Shown: in pieces, positions 54,612-62,813 of the stretch
Layout: every line of letters starts with the position of its first letter
Numbering within the stretch: position 1 is the stretch's first letter
NCBI GenBank assembly: GCA_963771435.1
Contig: CAVYTF010000013.1
Coordinates: 93,382-157,381 of the forward strand
Source: CAVYTF01 sp963771435
Lineage (GTDB): Bacteria > Bacteroidota > Bacteroidia > Chitinophagales > Chitinophagaceae
Reading direction: 5' to 3'
Length of the DNA stretch: 64,000 bases
Made by a program: the position numbers and the translations under genes
The notes under the pieces: generated by a model
What the model saw: only the letters and a program-made list of their open reading frames with translations
The model's database searches: none
What the model was told of the DNA's origin: nothing

Positions 54612-56153
54612 TTATTCCCATTCAATTGTTGCAGGTGGCTTGCTGCTGATATCATACACCACACGGTTTATACCCCGAACATTGTTGATGATCTCACTGG
54701 AAACATGCGCAAGAAACTCATAAGGCAGATATGCCCAATCAGCCGTCATCCCATCTACAGAAGTAACGGCCCGCAACGCAACAGTAAACTCATAGGTTCT
54801 TTCATCGCCCATAACTCCAACGCTTTTTACAGGAAGCAATATTGCGCCTGCCTGCCAAACTTTATCATATAAATTATATTCTTTAAGTGCGTTGATATAA
54901 ATACTGTCAGCCTCCTGCAACAACTTTACTTTTTCTACTGTTATATCTCCCAAAATTCTTATTGCTAACCCGGGGCCGGGAAATGGATGACGAGCGATCA
55001 TCTCCTTAGGAATGCCAAGTTCCGCACCCACTTTTCTCACTTCATCCTTAAATAAAAAACGCAAAGGCTCAACCAGGTCAAGATGCATGATCTCAGGAAG
55101 GCCGCCAACATTATGGTGCGACTTTATGGTTTGCGAAGGCCCATGCACACTCAGGCTTTCAATTACATCAGGATAAATGGTTCCCTGCCCAAGAAACTTT
55201 GCTTCTTTCACTTTCAGCGCTTCGTCGTGAAACACATCAATGAAAGCGCTGCCAATAGCTTTTCGTTTTTGTTCGGGGTCAGTTCTGTCTTTTAGCGCAG
55301 CATAAAAAATTTGTTTTGCATCAATGCCTGTCACGTTCAGGCCGATCGTTTTATAGGTATCCAGCACCTGCTGAAACTCATCTTTGCGCAGCACACCATT
55401 GTCCACAAAAATGCCGTGCAACCTTTCTCCAATTGCCTTGCTGATAAGCGTTGCGGCCACTGTACTGTCCACGCCGCCGCTTAAAGCCATTATTACATGC
55501 GCATCGCCGATCTTTTCTTTTAACTGCTCAACCGTTTCATGCACGAACGAAGCGGGTGTCCAATCCTGTTTGCAGCCGCAAATGCTGACAAGAAAATTAT
55601 GAATGATTTTTTTGCCCTCGGTGGAATGATATACTTCAGGATGAAACTGGATGCAGTAAAGAGGTTGATCGCCTTCCAAATTCCCGATCTTCCTAAACGC
55701 GGCAATGGGAATGTTTTGTGTTGTTGCAAGCAGTTCAAAGTCTGCGGGTAGTTGGGTTATGGAATCACTGTGACTCATCCAAACCTGCGAGTCATTGGCA
55801 ACATTATCCAGCAGGATATTCTCTTTTTGTATGTGCAGTTTGGCCCGCCCGAATTCACGCTTATTGCTTTTGTCCACTATTCCGCCAAATAATTTCGCGG
55901 TCAACTGTGCGCCATAACAAATGCCAAGAACAGGCACCTTTTTAATAAGCGAGGCCACATCAACAGAAGGCGCATTGGCTTCATTTACGCTAAAAGGAGA
56001 GCCACTTAGAATAACCCCTTTCAATGAGTTGTCGATCTCAAAACGTTTATGGAAAGGAATGATCTCGCAAAACACATTCGCCTCCCTCACGGCGCGCGCT
56101 ATCAACTGGGTATATTGGCTTCCGAAGTCGAGAATGAGTATTTTTTCTGTCAT
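54612..56153 (-). CDS. guaA: GMP synthase (glutamine-hydrolysing)
   Basis: 513 residues. The N-terminal class I glutamine amidotransferase has the catalytic Cys in PVLGICYGAQ and the His-Glu pair in IQFHPEVYH. The ATP pyrophosphatase domain has the PP-loop ALSGGVDSTVAA, and the C-terminal dimerisation domain ends RVVYDISSKPPATIEWE. It converts XMP to GMP. I use the ATG at 56151-56153 (MTEKILILDFGSQ); an in-frame ATG nine codons upstream adds residues not seen in the family. A TATCTTCG box about 90 bp upstream could be its promoter. Confidence 0.96.
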   Translation of the reverse strand: MTEKILILDFGSQYTQLIARAVREANVFCEIIPFHKRFEIDNSLKGVILSGSPFSVNEANAPSVDVASLIKKVPVLGICYGAQLTAKLFGGIVDKSNKREFGRAKLHIQKENILLDNVANDSQVWMSHSDSITQLPADFELLATTQNIPIAAFRKIGNLEGDQPLYCIQFHPEVYHSTEGKKIIHNFLVSICGCKQDWTPASFVHETVEQLKEKIGDAHVIMALSGGVDSTVAATLISKAIGERLHGIFVDNGVLRKDEFQQVLDTYKTIGLNVTGIDAKQIFYAALKDRTDPEQKRKAIGSAFIDVFHDEALKVKEAKFLGQGTIYPDVIESLSVHGPSQTIKSHHNVGGLPEIMHLDLVEPLRFLFKDEVRKVGAELGIPKEMIARHPFPGPGLAIRILGDITVEKVKLLQEADSIYINALKEYNLYDKVWQAGAILLPVKSVGVMGDERTYEFTVALRAVTSVDGMTADWAYLPYEFLAHVSSEIINNVRGINRVVYDISSKPPATIEWE

Positions 56154-56325
56154 AAGTTCAAAAAGCGGTTTTTTATACAAATAAGGGCGGATAACCTGTT
56201 GTTTGAAGGAAATTATCCTAATTCTTGTTGAAGTGTGCGAAGATAAATGAAAGCGGGGAGTTTGAAGAAAAGAAGGGAATTATAGAACAGTTAGACACTA
56301 GGAGGCTTTTGGGGCGAAATGGGCA

Positions 56326-56702
56326 GTTGGAGCCTCCAACCAGGCATCGGGGGAGCCCCAACAGGTAGTCGGAGGCTCCAACAGGCAATTGGGGAAACCC
56401 CAACGGGTAGTTGGAGGCTCCAACAGGCAATTGGGGAAGTCCCAACAGGTAGTCGGAGGCTCCAACAGGCAATTGGGGAAGCCCCAACGGGTAGTTGGAG
56501 GCTCCAACAGGCAATTGGGGAAGCCCCAACGGGTAGTCGGAGGCTCCAACAGGTAATTGGGGGAGCCCCAATGGGTAGTCGGAGGCTACAACAGGCAATT
56601 GGGGAAGTCCCAACGGGTAGTTGGGGGCTCCAACAGGTAATCGGGGGAGCCCCAATGGGTAGTTGGAGGCTCCGACAGGCAATTGGGGGGGCCCAATGGG
56701 GA
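56326..56702. repeat. Tandem array R6, 18 units alternating two 21-bp palindromes
   Basis: Two unit types alternate strictly nine times. Type A is the palindrome GTTGGAGGCTCCAAC plus spacer AGGCAA. Type B is TTGGGGAAGCCCCAA plus spacer CGGGTA. Seventeen units have exactly 21 bp and the last has 20. Substitutions are mostly transitions. Each unit could form a hairpin of six or seven base pairs. The array fills the gap between rhodanese and guaA, which are on the same strand. Long open frames in it on both strands are repeat artefacts. Confidence 0.95.
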
Positions 56703-56822
56703 GTTGAGGAGTTGGGGTTATTAATTGCTCATTCTCAGCGGGAGTATGGGCGGTATTTAGGTTTAAACTGGGATATTTTTGGGGAGAATGGCCTGTTAAT
56801 ACACTATAAATATGAAATATAC

Positions 56823-57131
56823 TTATTTCCCAAATTTCTCCTGCCAGGCCTTCACGCCCCCAACAAGATTGATGGTATCCTTGAAGCCCACCTGTTCCAG
56901 GAAAAGGGCAGCGCTGGCACTTCGAACGCCGCTTCGGCAATAAATAATTATTTCTTCATTTTTCCAATCCTCAATATCATCAAGCATAAAAGATTGCACT
57001 TTGCCAAGGGGCAGGTGAGTGCCGCCGATATTATATTCCACGCGTTCATGGTCTTCGCGCACATCGAGGAGGTTCACTTTTTCGCCGGCATCTATTCGCG
57101 CCTTCAATTCATCAACAGATATATTTTTCAT
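56823..57131 (-). CDS. Rhodanese-like domain protein
   Basis: 102 residues forming a single rhodanese domain. The active-site loop is IIYCRSGVRSA with the catalytic Cys, and NLLDVREDHERVEYNIGGTHLPLG is the family's CH2A region. It could carry sulfane sulfur or act in redox sensing; the partner is unknown. The ATG at 57129-57131 (MKNISVDELKARID) is chosen, since the extra upstream residues would run into the PASTA gene. It is likely the last gene of a ddl-PASTA-rhodanese transcript. Confidence 0.92.
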   Translation of the reverse strand: MKNISVDELKARIDAGEKVNLLDVREDHERVEYNIGGTHLPLGKVQSFMLDDIEDWKNEEIIIYCRSGVRSASAALFLEQVGFKDTINLVGGVKAWQEKFGK

Positions 57132-57142
57132 CTTTTGTAAAT

Positions 57143-57967
57143 TTAGTTTGGTGAGGGATTTCTTTTTGAGGTATCCAAAACAGGCGCTGCCACGCTGAGC
57201 CATACGTCGATCAACTGCCCTTCGCGTATCTTATTTCTTGTGTTTGCTCCGGTTGAATCAGTAGAATATACGGCAGGGTTTTGCCGAAATACAAAGGCAT
57301 TCGCAGTGTCTTTAACATCAGGGTTAGGCATCACCTGCCCGATGGCAATGTTCATCGTGGATAAATATTGCTGCGCATCGGCAAAAGACATCCCGATAAT
57401 TTCGGGCATGTCCATAGCATCATCATCGCTAACACCATCGCCAAGCACCAGGCTGATGGAACTGCCCATATCTATTTTTGTGCCTGCGGCGATAGGCTGG
57501 CCGTTATATAATTGCTGCTTCACGGCATTGCGGGAAATGTCGGGTGTATAGCTGGTATCGCCCACTTTTAAGCCGATGGTCTTTAAATATAATTGCGCGC
57601 TGAGAAAAGAAAAGTTGTGCAGGTCGGGCATCTCTACGAGCGGCGCTACTGTGCGGTTGATGGTGAGATAAACAGTGCGCCCTCTTTTTACTGCAACATC
57701 TGCTTCCGGCGACTGGCGCACTATGGAGGCACGCGCAGCGGTATCAATATAAACCAAATCCTGCACCAACACATCAAAGCCCTGCGAATGCAACAGGTTT
57801 GTAGCGGAATCAATATTCATCCCTAATACAGAAGGCACTCGTTTTTCATCGCCATGATTAGTGAGCCATGAAAGAGAAAGAAAAAAACCAACAAGCAGCA
57901 ACAACCCAATAACTACTGCTACGAGAAGATTTACGATAAAAGACCTCTGTGTGAGTTTTGTAAGCAT
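57143..57967 (-). CDS. Membrane-anchored PASTA-domain protein
   Basis: 274 residues. A membrane helix near residues 10-35 (FIVNLLVAVVIGLLLLVGFF) precedes three PASTA modules: VPSVLGMNIDSATNLLHSQG, EMPDLHNFSFLSAQLYLKTIG and DMPEIIGMSFADAQQYLSTM. PASTA domains bind muropeptide fragments or stabilise cell-wall enzymes. In Bacteroidota small proteins of this type stand next to ddl, as here, suggesting a wall-related role. No kinase or PBP domain is attached. The start ATG is at 57965-57967. Confidence 0.9.
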   Translation of the reverse strand: MLTKLTQRSFIVNLLVAVVIGLLLLVGFFLSLSWLTNHGDEKRVPSVLGMNIDSATNLLHSQGFDVLVQDLVYIDTAARASIVRQSPEADVAVKRGRTVYLTINRTVAPLVEMPDLHNFSFLSAQLYLKTIGLKVGDTSYTPDISRNAVKQQLYNGQPIAAGTKIDMGSSISLVLGDGVSDDDAMDMPEIIGMSFADAQQYLSTMNIAIGQVMPNPDVKDTANAFVFRQNPAVYSTDSTGANTRNKIREGQLIDVWLSVAAPVLDTSKRNPSPN

Positions 57968-58023
57968 AGTAAAAAATAAAACCAAGGTAAAAATAAATAT
58001 GAACTATAATCTATGAACCACAA

Positions 58024-59007
58024 TTAAACAAATGCTTCTTCTATCACGGCGGTATAAAAATCCTTTAGCGTCCAGCCCTTCGCTTTCACCTGCTGCGGAA
58101 TAATGCTTGCCTCGCTTTGGCCGGGAACTGTATTGACTTCCAGCATGAAAGGTTCTTGTTTTGCTTCGTCATAAATAAAATCTATGCGCACTATGCCACG
58201 GCAATTAAGCATGTTATAAATTTCTTTTGCAGCATGGCGAATTTTTTCAGCTATGGGTTCATCCACATTCGCCGGCGTAATTTCTTCGCTTGCCCCAAGA
58301 TATTTTGCTTCATAGTCAAAGAATTCTTTTTTGGTAAGAATTTCTGTTATAGGCAAGGTTATAATATTATTCTTTGTTTTAAATACCCCAATGGTGAATT
58401 CGCGCCCTTTAATATATTCTTCCACCAGCACTTGTGTATCTTCCTTAAAAGCTTTGTCCAATGCAATGCCGATCTCTTCTAATGGCAAATTTACTTTAGA
58501 CATTCCAATGCTGGAGCCGCCATTGTTGGGCTTTACAAACACTGGAAAGGTCAAATGCTTTATCTGTTCTTCAGCATTAGTAAAGCTGTTCTTTACAAGC
58601 AAAACAGAGCGCGCTACATTTATTCCTCCAAAAGCTGCCACAGCAACTGTATATCTTTTATTGAAGGTAAGTGCAGAAGTGGCTGCATCACAACTGGTGT
58701 AAGGAATATGGAGCATATCAAAGTATCCCTGCAGCTTGCCGTCTTCACCCGGTGTTCCGTGAATGCACATTAGTATAGCATCAAAATGGAGCTTCTTTTC
58801 TTTATTTATAATTGAGAAGTCTTCCCTCTTTACTGCTGACTTTTCGTTGTCTTCGTTTTCATACCACCAGCCGTTTGAGGTAATGTCAATCTTATAAACA
58901 TCATATTTGTCATGGTCAAGATTATTCCATACGGAAATAGCGCTTTTGTAGCTTATTTCTGCTTCGCCACTGTAACCGCCTGTAACAAGTGCTATTCTTT
59001 TCTTCAT
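58024..59007 (-). CDS. ddl: D-alanine--D-alanine ligase
   Basis: 327 residues of the ATP-grasp family. It makes the D-Ala-D-Ala dipeptide that MurF (39.5 kb) adds to the peptidoglycan precursor. MKKRIALVTGGYSGEAEIS is the N-terminal signature, ILMCIHGTPGEDGKLQGYFD the substrate loop, FVKPNNGGSSIGMSKV the ATP-grasp loop and FMLEVNTVPG the metal site. It leads the transcript with PASTA and rhodanese genes, with a 56-bp gap to PASTA. Confidence 0.96.
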   Translation of the reverse strand: MKKRIALVTGGYSGEAEISYKSAISVWNNLDHDKYDVYKIDITSNGWWYENEDNEKSAVKREDFSIINKEKKLHFDAILMCIHGTPGEDGKLQGYFDMLHIPYTSCDAATSALTFNKRYTVAVAAFGGINVARSVLLVKNSFTNAEEQIKHLTFPVFVKPNNGGSSIGMSKVNLPLEEIGIALDKAFKEDTQVLVEEYIKGREFTIGVFKTKNNIITLPITEILTKKEFFDYEAKYLGASEEITPANVDEPIAEKIRHAAKEIYNMLNCRGIVRIDFIYDEAKQEPFMLEVNTVPGQSEASIIPQQVKAKGWTLKDFYTAVIEEAFV

Positions 59008-59163
59008 GCAAGTAATTGTATGGCAAAGAAAGAGAAAATTAAGTTTAGGAATCTATAAAAACTGAGTTCAGGTTAGGATTGAGTAAGAAATTAATTGGTG
59101 TTCTCTTAATTGTGGCACTTTAAAAAGAGCATATTACGTGGTGTTAATTATGACCTTGGAATA

Positions 59164-59274
59164 GCTTTACGATGCCTTTAGCATGGCTTTGAGTGGGAAT
59201 TAAGTGGGCATTGAGTGGGAATAAACATCTCTATAAGGTCTCTATATTGTCTCTATAGGGTCCCTATAAGGTGG
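59164..59274 (+). repeat. Array R4b, ten 11-bp units, partner of R4
   Basis: Consecutive 11-mers: GCTTTACGATG, CCTTTAGCATG, GCTTTGAGTGG, GAATTAAGTGG, GCATTGAGTGG, GAATAAACATC, TCTATAAGGTC, TCTATATTGTC, TCTATAGGGTC and CCTATAAGGTG, then G. The order of unit types and orientation match R4 at 22229-22327, 37 kb away. It lies between ddl and the ferredoxin gene. Confidence 0.88.
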
Positions 59275-59275
59275 G

Positions 59276-59610
59276 ATAGTTACATAAATAAAATGGGAAA
59301 AAGGAAGGTTTGTTTCGGGGGGAATATCAATTAATTAATCTACGTGTAAGGTACGTCAAAACTTTGATGCAGGCAGGCAATTTCTTTTTTATCAACAATA
59401 AAAATAAAAAATTGTGTATTAATAATTTCAGTTGAGATAAAAATAAAAGTGAAGAATAATTAATTCTTCACTTTTGTTGACGGAAAATATCACCCGCCGT
59501 TACTGATGTCGCCAGTTGCAGCAACATTTATTTAGCATAAAACTAAAACACTTTTTTATATTCTGCAAGTTTTATTTGCAAAATTTTTTATTAAAGAAAA
59601 AAGCAAAAAA
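59276..59610. other. AT-rich spacer between array R4b and the ferredoxin gene
   Basis: No gene is supported here. Apart from the hairpin at 59445-59475 the sequence is poly-A/T-rich with a short GC island at 59474-59520 (around ACCCGCCGTTACTG). A 65-codon open frame at 59516-59713 overlaps the ferredoxin gene on the other strand and is a shadow. Confidence 0.4.
59445..59475 (-). terminator. Perfect 13-bp hairpin, probable terminator of the ferredoxin gene
   Basis: AAAAGTGAAGAAT and ATTCTTCACTTTT form a perfect stem around AATTA. On the minus strand it is followed by ATTTTTATC. It lies 135 bp after the ferredoxin stop, so the transcript would have a fairly long 3' end. A small RNA ending here is another possibility. 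Confidence 0.65.
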
Positions 59611-59958
59611 TTATACGTGTAATTTTTCTTTTTTAGCAAGCAATTCATCAACTGTTTCGCGGTACATTTCGTCCGGTATGCAGCAATCTACAGGGCATAC
59701 GGCAGCGCATTGAGGCTCTTCGTGAAAGCCCTGGCACTCGGTACATTTATTAGGAGTAATATAATAAACGTCTACGCTTATAGGCTCAAAATGCTCGTTT
59801 GCGTCTACCGCGCTTCCATCCATTAATGTTACAGAGCCCTTTACACTTGTGCCGTCTGCAATGGCCCATTCTACGCCGCCTTCATAGATGGCGTTGTTTG
59901 GGCATTCGGGTTCGCATGCACCGCAATTGATACATTCTTCTGTTATTTTAATAGCCAT
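59611..59958 (-). CDS. 4Fe-4S dicluster ferredoxin
   Basis: 115 residues from MAIKITEECINCGACEPECP. Two cluster motifs are visible: CINCGACEPECP (CxxCxxCxxxCP) near the start and CTECQGFHEEPQCAAVCPVDC near residue 75, with the insertion usual in the chromatium-type ferredoxins. It is an electron carrier, probably cytoplasmic. The gene is divergent from the acyl-CoA reductase, a neighbour pair I associate with Bacteroidota. The start is the ATG at 59956-59958. Confidence 0.93.
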   Translation of the reverse strand: MAIKITEECINCGACEPECPNNAIYEGGVEWAIADGTSVKGSVTLMDGSAVDANEHFEPISVDVYYITPNKCTECQGFHEEPQCAAVCPVDCCIPDEMYRETVDELLAKKEKLHV

Positions 59959-60015
59959 AAAAATTCTGTTTAAGTATTGTAAGATAATTTTACGCTTCAA
60001 AAATAATAAGTAAAC

Positions 60016-61015
60016 ATGAATTTACAAGAACGAATTGGTTGCCTTGCCCGTTTGGGTGAATATATGCTGGGCGATGATGATGAATGGGTAATGACAAAGG
60101 CTCGGGCTTATGAGGTGAACGCATGGTTTATCCCTGAGTTTATAGACCTGGCCGTTAAAAATATTGCAACAGAATTTTTACAACAGGAAAAATTGCAGGC
60201 ATGGGCGAATCAATACAATACTTGAAGAAAACAATAATTCGCCCAAAAATATAGGCGTTGTGATGGCTGGAAATATCCCCCTTGTTGGTTTTCATGATCT
60301 CTTATGCGTGTTTATTTCGGGAAATAAAATCACTATCAAACCGTCCTCAAAAGATAAGGTACTTATCAATCATTTATTAATCAAAATGGGTGAATGGGAT
60401 GAAGATGCTGAACAGTACTTTGCTTTTGCGGAGATGCTTAAAAGTTGCGATGCTTATATTGTGACCGGCAGTAATAATTCAGGAAGATATTTTGAATATT
60501 ATTTTGCGAAATATCCGCACATAATTCGCCGGAATTGTACATCTGTTGCGGTTTTAGATGGGACGGAAACCAAAGAGCAATTGAAATTACTTGCTGATGA
60601 TATACAATTGTATTTCGGGCTTGGTTGCAGAAATATCACTAAATTATATGTGCCACAAAACTATGATTTCCTGTCTTTAATTGATGCATTGAAAAAGTAT
60701 GACTATTTCCTGGATCTTCATAAATACAAACACAATTTTGATTACCAACTTGCTTTGCTGCTGCTAAATAATAAGGTTTACATGAATAGTGGCGCTGTGC
60801 TTCTTTCAGAGAATAGTTCAATATTCTCTGCTGTAAGCTGTGTGCATTATGAATATTATGATGATAAGCAAAAAATAGCTGCTTTTTTTGAGAATTCTGA
60901 AGATGTGCAATGTATAGTTGGCAATGGTTTTATACCGTTTGGCAAAACGCAGCGGCCTTCTTTAACTGATTATGCAGATGGAAGAGATACAATGAATTTT
61001 CTGACAGAACTTTAA
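60016..61015 (+). CDS. Acyl-CoA reductase, LuxC-like (one frameshift as read)
   Basis: The family reduces acyl-CoA or acyl-protein to an aldehyde with NADPH. The N-terminal part (MNLQERIGCLARLGEYML, AWFIPEFIDLAV) and the main part (GVVMAGNIPLVGFHDLLCVF, KPSSKDKVLINHLL, SGRYFEYYFAKYPHIIRRN, YFGLGCRNITKLYVP with the catalytic Cys) are in different frames. The break is near 60215-60222, where dropping one base joins NQYN to LEENNNSP. With it repaired the protein would have about 330 residues, the family's normal size. Its lipid substrate is not known. Confidence 0.85.
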
Positions 61016-61082
61016 ATGACCTATAAGAATTTTTAATTGGCTTTTGACAAAAAGTAATAAATCAATTGATGAACTTTGTAAT

Positions 61083-61147
61083 AATGTCAGGTGTACGACA
61101 AGCTTCGTCAAACATGTGTTAAAAGTAATGTGTATTAACCTGACATT
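61083..61147 (+). promoter_or_regulatory. Long-spaced inverted repeat upstream of htrA
   Basis: AATGTCAGGT (61083-61092) and ACCTGACATT (61138-61147) are exact inverse copies with a 45-bp spacer that holds a second small inverted repeat (ACGACAAGCTTCGTC). A TATAATTTG promoter-like sequence follows at 61182-61190. The pair could be two operator half-sites or a branched RNA structure controlling the protease gene. Confidence 0.5.
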
Positions 61148-61238
61148 TTGAATAGGGTCGTTAATTTGCGATGGGAAGGCATATAATTTGACCGTTGAAG
61201 TATTTTAAAATATGTATTAATTAAAAAAAATAATAGAA

Positions 61239-62741
61239 ATGAAATTCAAGAACATTTTAATGGTAGTTGCGATAAGCGCTTCTACTGCTTTTTTGAGTGT
61301 ATGGGGCTATGGAAAGTGGATGCAAAATCATTATGATTCATCACAGGCCCCGGGGAAATTGCCTGTAAATTATGCAGGTTTTTTTGGCGATAAAGGAAAC
61401 AGTGGCGGCCCTGTAGATTTTACTTCAGCGGCTACTTCGGCTACTCCTGCAGTGGTGCATATTAAAACAAAAACCAATGCACGAAAAGTGACCAATAATT
61501 TGCCCAAACAAAATAATCCATTCTCCCAATTTTTTGGACAAGACGATCCCTTTTCCCAATTTTTTAATGGCCCTCAAACGCAAATGATACCGGAGCAACG
61601 CGCCAGTGGGAGCGGGGTTCTTATAAGTGATGATGGTTATATTGTTACCAATAACCACGTGATAGAAGATGCAGATGAAATAGCTATTACAACTGCAGAT
61701 AGAAAGACTTACAAAGGAGTGGTAGTGGGTACTGACCCAAGCACAGACCTTGCTGTTGTAAAAATTGAAGGCAATAATTTCCCTTATCTTGTTTATGGCA
61801 ATAGCGATGACGCAAGGCTTGGGCAATGGGTGCTTGCTATTGGGTATCCACTTAACCTTGATGTTACTGTTACTGCTGGCATTATAAGTGCAAAAGCGCG
61901 CTCACTTCAATTAAACAGGGCAGAACATCCAATTGAATCATTTCTTCAAACCGACGCAGCAGTGAACCCCGGGAACAGCGGCGGTGCATTGATCAATACT
62001 GATGGACAGTTGATAGGTATTAACTCTGCTATTGCTTCCCCAACAGGTTCTTATGCCGGCTATTCATATGCTATACCAGTTAATATTGTAAAGAAGATAG
62101 TGAATGACCTTATTAAATACGGCGCAGTACAACGTGCTTATTTAGGTGTAAGAATGAATGGAGATAAGGATGGTACAGGTGTTTATGTAGAGGATGTCAT
62201 GCCTGGCAGTTCTGCAAAAGCAGCGGGATTGCAAAGTGGTGATTTTATTACCAAGATAAATGGGGTTGCTGTGAACAGCGGGCCAGAACTACAGGAACAA
62301 ATAGTGGGTTATAAGCCAGGCGATAAAGTAGCTGTAACCTACATCAGAAATGGCAAAGAAAATGTTGTTGATGCAATACTTAAAAATGATGCGGGGAACA
62401 CCAGCATTGTAAAAGCACAAACACTTATGGATAAAATAGGTGGAGAGCTTGCTAATGTTGATGCAGCTACTGCGAAGAAAAACAATATTGCAGGCGGTGT
62501 TATAGTTAAAAAAATCGGTGATGGACCATTAAAAAATACACGTATGCAGGAAGGTTTCATAATCACCAGCGTGAATGGACAAGCAATTAAGAACATTGAT
62601 GACTTGACGAGTATATTAACGAGCGCACACGGAGCCGTGCAGTTGAATGGGTTTTACCCCGGTTATGAAGGTAATTATGTTTACCCTCTTAATTTGAATG
62701 GTAATGATGATGAGAATGAGAACAACGGCAATGGCCAGTAA
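61239..62741 (+). CDS. DegP/HtrA-family periplasmic serine protease
   Basis: 500 residues. An N-terminal membrane anchor or signal (ILMVVAISASTAFLSVWGYG) precedes a trypsin-like domain with the catalytic His in VTNNHVIEDADE, Asp in DPSTDLAVVKIEG and Ser in VNPGNSGGALIN. Two PDZ domains follow (AYLGVRMNGDKDGTGVYVED at about 300 and GGVIVKKIGDGPL at about 420). Such enzymes clear misfolded envelope proteins. The Asn/Gly/Glu-rich end is low complexity. A terminator follows after 19 bp. Confidence 0.94.
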   Translation: MKFKNILMVVAISASTAFLSVWGYGKWMQNHYDSSQAPGKLPVNYAGFFGDKGNSGGPVDFTSAATSATPAVVHIKTKTNARKVTNNLPKQNNPFSQFFGQDDPFSQFFNGPQTQMIPEQRASGSGVLISDDGYIVTNNHVIEDADEIAITTADRKTYKGVVVGTDPSTDLAVVKIEGNNFPYLVYGNSDDARLGQWVLAIGYPLNLDVTVTAGIISAKARSLQLNRAEHPIESFLQTDAAVNPGNSGGALINTDGQLIGINSAIASPTGSYAGYSYAIPVNIVKKIVNDLIKYGAVQRAYLGVRMNGDKDGTGVYVEDVMPGSSAKAAGLQSGDFITKINGVAVNSGPELQEQIVGYKPGDKVAVTYIRNGKENVVDAILKNDAGNTSIVKAQTLMDKIGGELANVDAATAKKNNIAGGVIVKKIGDGPLKNTRMQEGFIITSVNGQAIKNIDDLTSILTSAHGAVQLNGFYPGYEGNYVYPLNLNGNDDENENNGNGQ

Positions 62742-62760
62742 GATGATTTATTTGTTATAA

Positions 62761-62791
62761 AAAAAGCTGCGCAATTTGCGCAGCTTTTTTA
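62761..62791. terminator. Bidirectional terminator between htrA and the T9SS cargo gene
   Basis: AAAAAGCTGCGC and GCGCAGCTTTTTT pair around AATTT, with A and T runs on both sides. It lies between two convergent stops (62741 and 62814), so it can end both transcripts. Confidence 0.93.
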
Positions 62792-62813
62792 TTGAATATA
62801 CTTTTAGATGTAA

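Noticed and set aside
56218..57140. Long open frames on both strands (240 and 273 codons) over array R6
   Set aside because: They exist because 21-bp units without stops keep all frames open. Their 7- or 14-residue repeats mirror the DNA repeat, and they overlap the rhodanese gene.
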